NCBI RefSeq assembly: GCF_014145335.1
Contig: NZ_JACIVI010000005.1
Location: 180,531-244,530 of the forward strand
Origin: Aquariibacter albus
Lineage (GTDB): Bacteria; Pseudomonadota; Gammaproteobacteria; Burkholderiales; Burkholderiaceae_C
Direction: 5' to 3'
Length of the DNA: 64,000 bases
Below the pieces are notes generated by a model. The model was not told the origin of the DNA, did not search any database, and saw only the letters and a program-made list of their open reading frames with translations. This document shows positions 35,392 to 45,070 of the stretch, one piece after another (the first letter of the stretch is position 1; every line of letters begins with the position of its first letter). Both the position numbers and the translations under genes were made by a program.

Positions 35392-36525
35392 TTACATGAT
35401 CGTCAGATGCTCGGTGCCTGCGGCCAGGTCGGGATTGCGCGCCTGCCCGCTGTGCAGCTTGATCTGCAGCCGCAGGTCGTTGAGCGAGTCGGCATGGCGC
35501 AGCGCATCCTCGTAGCTGATCTGCTGCGCCTCGTGCAGGTCGAACAGGGCCTGGTCGAAGGTCTGCATGCCGGCCTCGCGCGAACGCTTCATCAGCTCCT
35601 TCAGCGCGGCCACCTCGCCCTTGAAGATCAGGTCGGCCGCGAGGGGCGTGTTCAGCAGGATCTCCACCGCCGCGGCGCGGCCCCCGCCGGCCCGCGGCAG
35701 CAGGCGCTGCGAGACCATGGCGCGCAGATTCAGCGACAGGTCCATCAGCAGTTGCGCATGGCGCTCCTGGGGGAAGAAGTTCAGCACCCGGTCCAGGGCC
35801 TGGTTGGCGCTGTTGGCATGCAGGGTGGCCATGCAGAGGTGGCCGGTCTCGGCGAAGGCGATCGCATGGTCCATGGTCTCGCGGTCGCGGATCTCGCCCA
35901 TCAGGATCACGTCGGGTGCCTGGCGCAGGGTGTTCTTCAGCGCAGCCTCCCAGCTGTCGGTGTCGAGCCCGACCTCGCGCTGGGTGACGATGCAGTTCTT
36001 GTGCGGATGCACGAACTCGATCGGGTCCTCCACCGTCACGATGTGACCGTGGCTGTGGGTGTTGCGATGGTCGACCATGGCGGCCAGCGTCGTGCTCTTG
36101 CCCGAGCCGGTCGCGCCGACCACGATCACCAGGCCGCGCTTGCTGAGCGTGATGTCCTTGAGCACCGGCGGCAGGCCCAGGCCGTCAAGCGTCGGCAGCG
36201 TGCTGGGGATGGTGCGCAGCACCAGGCCCACCTGGCCCTGCTGCAGGAAGGCATTCGCGCGGAAGCGGCCGATGTCCTTGGGCGCAATCGCGAAGTTGCA
36301 CTCCTTGGTCTTCTCGAACTCGGCGGCCTGGCGGTCGTTCATCACGGCGCGGGCCAGGGCCAGGGTGTGCTGGCCGCTCAGGGGCTGGGCCGAGACCTTG
36401 GTCATCACGCCGTCGATCTTCATCGCGGGCGGGAAATCGGCGGTCAGGAACAGGTCCGAACCCTTGCGCGCGAGCAGCAGGCGCAGCAGGTCGGCGATGA
36501 AGCGGGCGGCGGCATCACGCTCCAT
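35392..36525 (-). CDS. pilU: Type IV pilus retraction ATPase PilU
   Basis: A 377-residue hexameric ATPase of the PilT/PilU family that assists pilus retraction and twitching. Walker A is GATGSGKSTT, the Asp box and Walker B are in VTVEDPIEFVHP and APDVILMGEIRDRETMDHAIAFAETGHL, and the His box is ATLHANSANQALDRVLNFFP. The start MERDAAARFIADLLRLLLARKGSDLFLTADFPP and the C-terminal extension with DALRHADSLNDLRLQIKL identify PilU rather than PilT. It follows pilT with 33 bp between, so they are cotranscribed. Confidence 0.94.
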   Translation of the reverse strand: MERDAAARFIADLLRLLLARKGSDLFLTADFPPAMKIDGVMTKVSAQPLSGQHTLALARAVMNDRQAAEFEKTKECNFAIAPKDIGRFRANAFLQQGQVGLVLRTIPSTLPTLDGLGLPPVLKDITLSKRGLVIVVGATGSGKSTTLAAMVDHRNTHSHGHIVTVEDPIEFVHPHKNCIVTQREVGLDTDSWEAALKNTLRQAPDVILMGEIRDRETMDHAIAFAETGHLCMATLHANSANQALDRVLNFFPQERHAQLLMDLSLNLRAMVSQRLLPRAGGGRAAAVEILLNTPLAADLIFKGEVAALKELMKRSREAGMQTFDQALFDLHEAQQISYEDALRHADSLNDLRLQIKLHSGQARNPDLAAGTEHLTIM

Positions 36526-36558
36526 CGTGCAACTCCCTCGGGCAGGCGGTGCGGCGGC

Positions 36559-37602
36559 TCACAGCGGGAAGCTCTCGGGCGACTTGGCCTTGCTGCGCGC
36601 CTCGGGCAGGCCGATCTGCTTGCGCCGCACCAGGTCGGCCAGGGCCTGGTCGAGCGTGACCATGCCCTGGCCGGCGCCGGTCTGCATGGCGCTGTACATC
36701 TGCGCGATCTTGTTCTCGCGGATCAGGTTCCGGATCGCCGGCGTGCCGAGCATGATCTCGTGCGCCGCCACGCGGCCCTGGCCGTCGAGCGTCTTGCACA
36801 GGGTCTGCGAGATCACCGCGACCAGCGATTCCGACAGCATGGCGCGCACCATGTCCTTCTCCGCCGCCGGGAAGACATCGACGATGCGGTCCACCGTCTT
36901 GGCGGCGCTGCTGGTGTGCAGGGTGCCGAAGACGAGGTGGCCGGTCTCGGCCGCGGTCAGGGCCAGGCGGATGGTCTCCAGGTCGCGCATCTCGCCGACC
37001 AGGATGGCATCCGGGTCCTCGCGCAGCGCCGAGCGCAGTGCGTTCGCGAAGCTCTGCGTGTGCGCGCCCACCTCGCGCTGGTTGACCAGGCACTGCTTGC
37101 TCTCGTGCACGAACTCGATCGGGTCCTCCACCGTCAGGATGTGGCCGTGCTCCTGCTCGTTCAGGTGGTTGACCATGGCCGCCAGCGTCGTGCTCTTGCC
37201 CGAACCGGTCGGGCCGGTCACCAGCACCAGGCCGCGCGGCTTCAGGGCCAGCTCGCCGAAGATGCGCGGCGCGCCCAGCTGCTCCAGCGTCAGCAGCGTG
37301 CTGGGGATGGTGCGCAGCACCGCGCCCGGGCCGCGCTGCTGGTTGTAGGCATTCACGCGGAAGCGCGCCAGGCCCTGCAGCTCGAAGGAGAAGTCGATCT
37401 CCAGCCGCTCCTCGAAGACCTTGCGCTGGGCATCGTTCATGATGTCGTAGACCATCGCATGGACGGCCTTCGCATCCAGCGCGTCCATGCTGATCCGGCG
37501 CACGTCCCCGTGCACGCGGATCATCGGCGGCAGCCCCGCCGACAGGTGCAGGTCCGAAGCCTTGTTCCTGACCGCGAAGGCCAGCAGTTGGGTGATGTCC
37601 AT
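36559..37602 (-). CDS. pilT: Type IV pilus retraction ATPase PilT
   Basis: The main motor for pilus disassembly. The 347-residue protein opens MDITQLLAFAVRNKASDLHLSAGLPPMIRVHGD, the standard PilT start, and shows Walker A GPTGSGKSTT, VEDPIEFVHESK, VGEMRDLETIRLALTAAETGHLVFGTLHT and the C-terminal AIRNLIREN helix needed for retraction. The start at 37602 is fixed by this N-terminus; open frame continues far upstream without family similarity. It is divergent from the YggS-type gene, with 63 bp between starts, the common neighbour arrangement in proteobacteria (pilT/yggS/proC). Confidence 0.96.
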   Translation of the reverse strand: MDITQLLAFAVRNKASDLHLSAGLPPMIRVHGDVRRISMDALDAKAVHAMVYDIMNDAQRKVFEERLEIDFSFELQGLARFRVNAYNQQRGPGAVLRTIPSTLLTLEQLGAPRIFGELALKPRGLVLVTGPTGSGKSTTLAAMVNHLNEQEHGHILTVEDPIEFVHESKQCLVNQREVGAHTQSFANALRSALREDPDAILVGEMRDLETIRLALTAAETGHLVFGTLHTSSAAKTVDRIVDVFPAAEKDMVRAMLSESLVAVISQTLCKTLDGQGRVAAHEIMLGTPAIRNLIRENKIAQMYSAMQTGAGQGMVTLDQALADLVRRKQIGLPEARSKAKSPESFPL

Positions 37603-37665
37603 GGTCCATGGGCCCGGCTGCTTGGCGCCGACCCCTGTCGACCCCTTCTTCCCAGGCACCGTACC

Positions 37666-38376
37666 GTGATCGACCGCAAGCGACAAGAACTGAAGGCGCG
37701 CATCGCCGCCGCCTGCCGGCAGGCCGGCCGGCCCGAGGACAGCGTCACGCTGCTGGCCGTCAGCAAGACCCAGCCCGCCGAGGCCGTGGCCGCCGCGCTC
37801 GCCGCCGGCCAGCAGGCCTTCGGCGAGAACTATGTGCAGGAGGCGCTCGACAAGATCGACGCGCTGATCGCCGACCGCGAGCGCCTGCAATGGCATCTGA
37901 TCGGCCCGCTGCAGAGCAACAAGACCCGCGTCGTGGCCGAGACCTTCGACTGGGTCCACAGCATCGACCGGCTGAAGATCGCCGAGCGCCTGTCGGCCCA
38001 GCGCCCGGTCGGCCTGCCGCCGCTCGACGTCTGCCTGCAGGTCAATGTCAGCGGCGAGGCCAGCAAGAGCGGGGTCGAACCTGCCGCGCTGCCGGCCCTG
38101 GCCCATGCCGTGGCCGCCCTGCCGCGACTGCGGCTGCGCGGCCTGATGAGCATCCCCGAGCCGGTCGAGGGCCTGGCCGCGCAGCGCCTGCCGCATGCGC
38201 GGCTGCGCGCGCTCTTCGAGCAGCTGCGTGCCGAGGGCCTGCCGCTGGACACCCTGTCCATGGGCATGAGTGCGGACCTGGAAGCCGCCGTGCTCGAGGG
38301 CGCGACGATGGTGCGCCTCGGCACCGCCCTGTTCGGCGCGCGCGCGCCGCGGGCGGGCGCCCAGGCCGCCGGCTGA
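37666..38376 (+). CDS. YggS-family pyridoxal-phosphate homeostasis protein
   Basis: A 236-residue PLP-binding protein of the YggS/PLPBP (COG0325) family, involved in vitamin B6 and amino-acid balance rather than in a defined reaction. The cofactor lysine is K34 in LLAVSKTQPAEAV, followed by FGENYVQEALDKI, WHLIGPLQSNKTR, VNVSGEASKSG and SMGMSADLEAAV, where the phosphate of PLP binds. GTG at 37666 is the likely start, giving VIDRKRQELKARI; no nearer ATG exists. Divergent from pilT and 188 bp before putA. Confidence 0.92.
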   Translation: MIDRKRQELKARIAAACRQAGRPEDSVTLLAVSKTQPAEAVAAALAAGQQAFGENYVQEALDKIDALIADRERLQWHLIGPLQSNKTRVVAETFDWVHSIDRLKIAERLSAQRPVGLPPLDVCLQVNVSGEASKSGVEPAALPALAHAVAALPRLRLRGLMSIPEPVEGLAAQRLPHARLRALFEQLRAEGLPLDTLSMGMSADLEAAVLEGATMVRLGTALFGARAPRAGAQAAG

Positions 38377-38564
38377 GGCCCGGGCGCCCGCCGCCGCCAC
38401 CGGTTCCCGCGGGACGCCCCGGGCCCCTCCGGCTCTCGCGCCGGCACCCCGCCCCCCGCAGGTCACCGCGCACGCCGATTGCTGGAACGCCGGGGCGCCA
38501 CAGCGCATCCATGTGCTCATCCGCCCGGCCTGCCGACCGGGCCTGCGACCTGGAGGGACCGCCC

Positions 38565-41500
38565 ATGCCCGCCCTGCCCCCGGACCGCCTGCCCCACCCG
38601 CAGCGCGACGCAGCGACCGCACGCGAGGCGCTGGTGGCCCGGCTGGGCCCGCTGCCCGACCGCGAAGCCTTGCGCGCCCGCGCCCGCGGCTGGATCGAAA
38701 CCCTGCGCGCCGCGCCGCCCGCGCCCTGGGCGGTCGAGACCCTGCTGCGCGAATTCCCGCTCAGCCGACCCGAGGGCCAGGCCCTGATGCGCCTGGCCGA
38801 GGCCCTGCTGCGCGTGCCCGACGCCGCCACCGCCCTGGCGCTGACGGCCGACCAGCTCGGCCACGCGGACTTCGCCGCACCCGCCGGCCACGCCGCCCCG
38901 GCCCTGGCCCGTCTGGGCGCCCAGGCCCTGCAGCTGGCGCAGGCCCTGCTGCCCGATGGCGAACCGGCTGGCGCGCCGCTCTGGCGCCGGCTCGGCGGGG
39001 CGGGCGTGGTGGCCGCCGCCCTGCGCGGCGTGCAGCTGCTCGGCCGGCAGTTCGTGCTCGGCCGCACGCTGGACGAGGCCCTGGTCGAAGCCGCCCGGCT
39101 GCGTCGCAGCCAGCCGCCCGGCGCGCCCCCCCTGCGCTTCAGCTTCGACATGCTCGGCGAGGGCGCGCGCGGCGAGGCCGACGCCCAGCACCACGCCCAG
39201 GCCTACCAGGCCGCCGCCCGGCGCCTGGCCGAGGGCACGACCCGGGGGCCGGGCGGCGCAGCCGGGCGCGACAGCCTGTCGGTCAAGCTCAGCGCCCTGC
39301 ATCCGCGCTTCGAGGCCCTGCAGGGCACGCGGGTGGTGGGCGAACTGGTCGACCGCCTGCGGCCGCTGCTGGACACGGTCGCCACAGCCGGCCTGGGCCT
39401 GACGATCGACGCCGAGGAAAGCGAGCGGCTCGAAGGGCAGCTCGGCGTGCTCGAAGGCCTGATCGACCACGCCGCCCGCCGCCATCCCGGCTGGGACGGC
39501 CTCGGCCTGGCCGTGCAGGCCTACCAGACCCGCGTGCTGGCCACGGTGGACACCCTCGCCGAACTGGCCTGCCGGGCGCCCGTGCCGGGCGGGCTGGCGC
39601 TGAACGTGCGCCTCGTCAAGGGCGCCTACTGGGATGCCGAGATCGGCCGCGCCCAGGCCCTGGGCCTGGCGGAATTCCCGGTCTGGGCGCGCAAGGCCGA
39701 CACCGACCTGGCCTACCTGGCCGCGGCCCGGGCGCTGATCGGCCATGCACCGCGGCTGCGGCCGCAGTTCGCCACCCACAACGCGCTGAGCCTGGCCGCC
39801 GTCGCCGCCCTGGCCGCAGACGCCGGCCTGGCCCCGGCGGAGCTGGAGCTGCAGCGCCTGCACGGCATGGGCGAAGCCCTACACCGTCTGCGCCAGGCCG
39901 AGCCGGATGCGCCGCCGCTGCGGGTCTACGCCCCGGTGGGCGGCCACCGCGAGCTGCTGGCCTACCTGGTGCGGCGCCTGCTGGAGAACGGCGCGAACGC
40001 CGCCTTCGTGCACCAGCTGGGCGACCCGGCCGTGCCGCTGGACGTGCTGCTGCGCCTGCCCGACGACATCGCCCCGGCCGAGGACCCCCAGCCCCCGCCC
40101 GTCCGCGGGCCGGCGCTGCTGCAGGACCTCGGCCCCACGCCTCGCCGCAACGCGCGCGGGCTGGACCTGGCCGTGGCGGCCGAGTTCGCACCGCTGCTCG
40201 CCCGCTTCGAGCAGGCCCATGCGCCACAGGCCGACGGCCGCCCCACCCTGCCCCCCGCCCCGGCCGACACCCCCTGGGCCGCAGCCGACACCGCGCTGGC
40301 CACGCTGCACGCCGCCCAGCCCGCCTGGGATGCCGTGCCGGTGGCGCGCCGCGCCGCGGTGCTCGACGCCCTGGCCGACGCGCTGGAAGCCGACCCCGCC
40401 CCCTGGTGCGCCCTGCTGGTGGCCGAGGCCCGCAAGACCTGGCCCGACGCCCTGGCCGAGTGGCGCGAGACCATCGACTTCGCCCGCCACTACGCCGTCA
40501 GCGCGCGCCAGCTCTTCGCCCCCCGGGCCCTGCCGGTCCCCAGCGGCGAGCAGAACACCCTGCGCCTGCACGGCCGTGGCGTCTGGCTATGCATCAGCCC
40601 CTGGAACTTCCCGCTGGCGATCTTCGCCGGCCAGCTGCTGGCCGCGCTGGTGGCCGGGAACACGGTGGCTGCCAAGCCGGCCGAGGCCACGCCGCGGATC
40701 GCCCAGGCCCTGGTCGACACCCTGCACCGCGTGCTGCGCGCGCAGGGCCTGCCGACGGCGGTCGTCCACCTGCTGCCCGGCCCCGGCCCCCGCCTGGGCG
40801 CGGCGCTGGCGGCCGATGCGCGGGTCGCCGGCGTGGCCTTCACCGGCTCCACCGCCACGGCCAAGGCCCTGCAGCGCACGCTGGCCGCCAGGCCGGGGCC
40901 CATCGTCCCGCTGATCGCCGAGACCGGCGGGGTCAACGCCATGATCGTGGACTCCACCGCCCTGCCCGAGCAGGTGATCGACGCCGTGCTGCACAGCAGC
41001 TTCCGCTCGGCCGGGCAACGCTGCTCGGCCCTGCGGCTGCTCTGCCTGCAGGCCGAGACGGCCGAGCCGCTGCTCGCGCAGCTGGAGGACGCGATGCGCA
41101 GCCTGCGCCTGGGCGCACCCGAGGATCCGGCCACCGACGTCGGCCCGGTGATCGATGCCCGCGCCGCCGCCCGCCTGGCCGAACAGGCGGCGCGGCTGGA
41201 TGCCCTGGGCCCCTGCCGGCTGCGCCTGCCGCGGCCCGCGGGCAGCCCGCCGGAGCTCGTCGCGCCCGGCCTGTGGGCGCTGCGGCGGGTGGCCGATCTG
41301 CAGGAGGAAATCTTCGGCCCGCTGCTGGCGGTGACGCGCTGGGGCCCGGGCACCGAGGCGCCCGACCTGGACGCCCTGCTCGACCAGATCCAGGCCCTGG
41401 GCTGGGGCCTGACCCTGGGCCTGCAGAGCCGCATCGACGGCCGGGCAGCCCACCTCGCGCAGCGCCTGCGCATCGGCAACGTCTACGTGAACCGGCCGAT

Positions 41501-41705
41501 GACCGGCGCCGTCGTCGGCATGCAGCCCTTCGGCGGCGAAGGCCTGAGCGGCACCGGGCCCAAGGCCGGCGGGCCCTACACCCTGCTGCGCTATGCGAGC
41601 GAACGGGTGCTGACGGTCAACCGCGCCGCCGCCGGCGGCGACCTGGGCCTGCTGGCCGGCGGCTGGGCGCGGCACACTGCCGGCCATGCCCCACCTGATC
41701 CTTGA
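38565..41705 (+). CDS. putA: Bifunctional proline dehydrogenase/P5C dehydrogenase PutA
   Basis: Oxidises proline to glutamate in two steps with substrate channelling. The 1046-residue protein has an FAD-binding proline dehydrogenase barrel at about 150-480 (VKGAYWDAEIGRAQ, FATHNALSLAAV) and an NAD-dependent aldehyde dehydrogenase at about 540-1025 (ISPWNFPLAIFAGQ, E786 in IAETGGVNAM, catalytic C820 in SAGQRCSALR, QPFGGEGLSGTGPKAGG). The N-terminal ribbon-helix-helix DNA-binding domain of E. coli PutA is absent, so this is a short, non-regulatory PutA. The ATG follows a GGAGGG ribosome site. The 188 bp upstream show no gene. The last 20 bp overlap the next start. Confidence 0.94.
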   Translation: MPALPPDRLPHPQRDAATAREALVARLGPLPDREALRARARGWIETLRAAPPAPWAVETLLREFPLSRPEGQALMRLAEALLRVPDAATALALTADQLGHADFAAPAGHAAPALARLGAQALQLAQALLPDGEPAGAPLWRRLGGAGVVAAALRGVQLLGRQFVLGRTLDEALVEAARLRRSQPPGAPPLRFSFDMLGEGARGEADAQHHAQAYQAAARRLAEGTTRGPGGAAGRDSLSVKLSALHPRFEALQGTRVVGELVDRLRPLLDTVATAGLGLTIDAEESERLEGQLGVLEGLIDHAARRHPGWDGLGLAVQAYQTRVLATVDTLAELACRAPVPGGLALNVRLVKGAYWDAEIGRAQALGLAEFPVWARKADTDLAYLAAARALIGHAPRLRPQFATHNALSLAAVAALAADAGLAPAELELQRLHGMGEALHRLRQAEPDAPPLRVYAPVGGHRELLAYLVRRLLENGANAAFVHQLGDPAVPLDVLLRLPDDIAPAEDPQPPPVRGPALLQDLGPTPRRNARGLDLAVAAEFAPLLARFEQAHAPQADGRPTLPPAPADTPWAAADTALATLHAAQPAWDAVPVARRAAVLDALADALEADPAPWCALLVAEARKTWPDALAEWRETIDFARHYAVSARQLFAPRALPVPSGEQNTLRLHGRGVWLCISPWNFPLAIFAGQLLAALVAGNTVAAKPAEATPRIAQALVDTLHRVLRAQGLPTAVVHLLPGPGPRLGAALAADARVAGVAFTGSTATAKALQRTLAARPGPIVPLIAETGGVNAMIVDSTALPEQVIDAVLHSSFRSAGQRCSALRLLCLQAETAEPLLAQLEDAMRSLRLGAPEDPATDVGPVIDARAAARLAEQAARLDALGPCRLRLPRPAGSPPELVAPGLWALRRVADLQEEIFGPLLAVTRWGPGTEAPDLDALLDQIQALGWGLTLGLQSRIDGRAAHLAQRLRIGNVYVNRPMTGAVVGMQPFGGEGLSGTGPKAGGPYTLLRYASERVLTVNRAAAGGDLGLLAGGWARHTAGHAPPDP

Positions 41706-42042
41706 ATCGACGCTGGCGCCGGAGGCGCTGGACCCGCGCGCCCTGCTGCAGGCCCTGCAGCGCCAGCTGCTGTCCAGCGGCGTCTTCGACGGCCCCGACA
41801 TCAAGGGCCGGGTGCTGCCGCTGGGCCCGCATCAGGTCGGCGACGGCCAGGGCCCGCAGGCCTTCGTGCATGTCACGCTGAAGCTGCTGGCCGGGCGGCC
41901 ACCCGCGGTCCGGCAGGCGCTGGCGCAGGGCCTGCTCGATACCTTGTCCGCGCAGCCCGGCCTGGCCGGGCGCGGCGTGCAGCTTTCCGTCGAGCTGCTG
42001 GAGCTGGACCCGACGGTCTACGCGAAGCGGGCCGCGTCCTGA
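41686..42042 (+). CDS. 5-carboxymethyl-2-hydroxymuconate isomerase (CHMI family)
   Basis: A 118-residue member of the tautomerase superfamily that isomerises 5-carboxymethyl-2-hydroxymuconate in homoprotocatechuate breakdown. The sequence MPHLILESTLAP exposes Pro2 as the catalytic base after Met removal, and FVHVTLKLLAGRPPAVRQALAQGLLD and LSVELLELDPTVYAKR are family blocks. Its start lies within the last 20 bp of putA in another frame, so translation is likely coupled. No other hpa genes are close apart from an FAH-family gene on the opposite strand; it may serve another ketonization. Confidence 0.85.
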   Translation: MPHLILESTLAPEALDPRALLQALQRQLLSSGVFDGPDIKGRVLPLGPHQVGDGQGPQAFVHVTLKLLAGRPPAVRQALAQGLLDTLSAQPGLAGRGVQLSVELLELDPTVYAKRAAS

Positions 42043-42078
42043 GCCAAGGGAGGGGGCGGCCCGGGCGCCGGCCGCCGC

Positions 42079-42777
<699 letters not shown>

Positions 42778-42899
42778 GGGCGCGCTCCGAGGGGCAGGGA
42801 AAACCGGGCTGCGGCTCATGCTAGCGCGGCGCCCGGCCGGCCAGGGCGCGCGGCTTGCCTAGACTCGCTGTCTTCGACCTTCCGTGCCCGAGCTGCGCC

Positions 42900-43721
42900 A
42901 TGTCCTCTTCCTCCTTCCCGACCATCGCCTTCATCGGCGGCGGCAACATGGCCAGCGCGCTGATCGGCGGCCTGCGCCGCCAGGGGCACCCGGCCGAGGC
43001 CCTGGTCGTCGTCGAGCCGCATGCGCCCCAGCGCGAGCGCCTGGCCGCGGAGCACGGCCTGCAGGCCCTGGCCGCACCCAGCCCGGCGCTGGCGGCAGCG
43101 CAAACCGTGGTCTGGGCGGTCAAGCCCCAGGTCTTTGCCGAGGCCGCCGCGCCCTGCCGCGCGCTGGTGGCCAGCGCGCTGCAGCTCAGCGTGATGGCCG
43201 GCATCCGCAGCGAGACCCTGGTCGCCGCCACCGGCAGCGAGCGCGTGGTGCGGGCGATGCCGAACACGCCGGCGCTGATCGGCCAGGGCATGGCCGGGCT
43301 GTATGCGCGGCCGGCCGTCAGCGCAGCGGAACGCGCCGCCATCGACGCCCTGCTCGCACCCACCGGGCAGACGCTGTGGGTCGCGCAGGAAGCGCAGCTC
43401 GATGCGGTCACGGCCCTCAGCGGCTCGGGCCCGGCCTATGTCTTCCTGGTGCTGGAGGCGCTGATCGCCGGCGGCGAGGCGGTCGGCCTCAGCCCCGCGC
43501 AAGCCCGCGCCCTGGCCCTGCAGACCCTGGCCGGCGCGACCGCGCTGGCCGCGCAGTCGGATGAAGCGCCGGCCGTGCTGCGCGAGCGCGTCACCTCCAA
43601 GGGCGGCACCACCTTCGCCGCGCTGGAGGTGATGCGGGCCGGCGGCCTGGCCGAAACCATCGTCCGCGCCGTGCAGGCTGCTGCCGCACGGGCCGAGGAA
43701 CTCGGCCGGCCGGCCGCCTGA
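42900..43721 (+). CDS. proC: Pyrroline-5-carboxylate reductase
   Basis: Last step of proline synthesis, NAD(P)H-dependent reduction of P5C. The 273-residue protein starts MSSSSFPTIAFIGGGNMASALIGGL with the Rossmann GxGxxA loop, and has VRAMPNTPALIGQGM, TALSGSGPAYVFLVLEAL and the C-terminal VTSKGGTTFAALEVM signature. The ATG at 42900 is supported by the N-terminal strand of the nucleotide fold. It lies only 1.2 kb after putA, so proline synthesis and degradation genes are neighbours here. A TAGACT -10-like box is near 42858. Confidence 0.95.
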   Translation: MSSSSFPTIAFIGGGNMASALIGGLRRQGHPAEALVVVEPHAPQRERLAAEHGLQALAAPSPALAAAQTVVWAVKPQVFAEAAAPCRALVASALQLSVMAGIRSETLVAATGSERVVRAMPNTPALIGQGMAGLYARPAVSAAERAAIDALLAPTGQTLWVAQEAQLDAVTALSGSGPAYVFLVLEALIAGGEAVGLSPAQARALALQTLAGATALAAQSDEAPAVLRERVTSKGGTTFAALEVMRAGGLAETIVRAVQAAAARAEELGRPAA

Positions 43722-43733
43722 GGGCCGGGCCCC

Positions 43734-44504
43734 ATGTGCCAACTGCTGGGCATGAGCGGCCGCCGGCCGACCGACATCCAGTTCAGCTTCACCGGCTTCG
43801 CAACGCGTGCCGAGGAGCACAGGGACGGCTTCGGCGTCGCCTTTTTCGAAGGGCGTGGCCTGCGCTGCTTTGTCGACACGCGCAGCGCGGCGGACTCGCC
43901 GGTGGCCGCCCTGGTGCGGCAGTACCCGATCAAGAGCCGGGCCGTGCTCGCCCACATCCGCAAGGCCACCCAGGGCCGGGTGGCGGTGGAGAACACCCAC
44001 CCCTTCGTGCGCGAGCTCTGGGGGCGCCACTGGGCCTTCGCGCACAACGGCAACCTGGTCGACTTCCAGCCCAAGCTGCATGCGGCCTTCCGGCCGGTCG
44101 GCGAGACCGACAGCGAGCGGGCCTTCTGCTGGCTGATGCAGGAGCTGGCCAAGTCCCACGCGAGCCTGCCGACCGTGCCAGCACTGACCGAGACCCTGCG
44201 CGAGCTGGCCCCGCAGATCGCCCGCCACGGCAGCTTCAACTTCCTGCTGAGCCAGGGCGACGCACTGTGGGCCCATGCCAGCACCCAGCTGCACTGGGTG
44301 GTGCGGCAGCCGCCCTTCGGCGCCGCACGGCTGCAGGACGCCGACCTGACCGTGGACTTCGCGCAGCTGACGACGGCCGAGGACCGCGTCGCCCTGGTGG
44401 CCACCCAGCCGCTGACCTGCGACGAAGCCTGGACCCCCTTCCGACCCGGGGAGCTGCGGGCCTTCGTCGACGGCGCCCCGCAAGCGCAAGACGACCTTCG
44501 CTGA
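43734..44504 (+). CDS. Class II glutamine amidotransferase (YafJ-like)
   Basis: A 256-residue Ntn-type glutaminase domain protein of the YafJ group. Cys2 (MCQLLGMSG) is the N-terminal nucleophile after Met removal; GFGVAFFEGRG, RAVLAHIRKATQGRVAVENTHPF and FAHNGNLVDF are the class II glutamine-binding blocks. There is no fused synthase domain and the acceptor is unknown. The gene starts 12 bp after proC, so it is probably in the same transcript. The C-terminus (PFRPGELRAFVDG) is typical for the group. Confidence 0.88.
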   Translation: MCQLLGMSGRRPTDIQFSFTGFATRAEEHRDGFGVAFFEGRGLRCFVDTRSAADSPVAALVRQYPIKSRAVLAHIRKATQGRVAVENTHPFVRELWGRHWAFAHNGNLVDFQPKLHAAFRPVGETDSERAFCWLMQELAKSHASLPTVPALTETLRELAPQIARHGSFNFLLSQGDALWAHASTQLHWVVRQPPFGAARLQDADLTVDFAQLTTAEDRVALVATQPLTCDEAWTPFRPGELRAFVDGAPQAQDDLR

Positions 44505-44575
44505 CCGGAATCGACCGCCGCCGACCGAGCTTGCAGCAGCCGGACGGTCATGCTGTCGCAAGGCCCGTGTGGACC

Positions 44576-44962
44576 ATGCGCACCATGCTTGAGCGCCTTG
44601 TCTACGAATCCCGGGCCACCGGGGACTTCGGTACGCTGCACCTCTTCCATCTGCTGACCCATTCCCAGGGACGCAATGAACGGCTGCAGATCACCGGCCA
44701 CCTGCTGTATCTGAACGGGCGCTTCACCCAGTGCATCGAGGGCCCCGGCGACCGGGTCGAGACCCTGTGGCAGGCCCTGCAGCGCGACCCGCGGCACGAT
44801 CAGATCGAACTGCTGATGCGGCGGCCCGTCACCGAGCGGGTGTTCTCGGAATGGAGCATGGCCTTCTCGACGCATGCGTCCTACTACGTGCATGGCATGC
44901 GCGGCTTCTTCCCCCTGGACGACGAAGAACGCTCGCCGCTGATCGCGCTTTGCAGCGCCTGA
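44576..44962 (+). CDS. Short BLUF-domain blue-light photoreceptor
   Basis: A 128-residue stand-alone BLUF (FAD-binding blue-light sensor) protein. The photocycle residues are all present: Y10 (LVYESRA), N34 (SQGRNERLQITG), Q52 (FTQCIEG), W93 and M95 (FSEWSMAF). Spacings Y-Q 42, N-Q 18 and Q-W 41 are the same as in AppA. About 30 residues after the BLUF core form a short C-terminal helix region and no effector domain is fused, so signalling must go through a partner. ATG at 44576 is used; a second Met at codon 4 is possible. It follows the amidotransferase by 71 bp. Confidence 0.9.
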   Translation: MRTMLERLVYESRATGDFGTLHLFHLLTHSQGRNERLQITGHLLYLNGRFTQCIEGPGDRVETLWQALQRDPRHDQIELLMRRPVTERVFSEWSMAFSTHASYYVHGMRGFFPLDDEERSPLIALCSA

Positions 44963-45070
44963 GGCGGGCCCAAGCATCGCCTGAGGCCGGCAAGGCGTAA
45001 GGTGGGGGCGGGGGCTGCGACCATCTGGGATCGGCGCCTGACCCGTGCGCCTTGCCAACCGGAGCACCCG

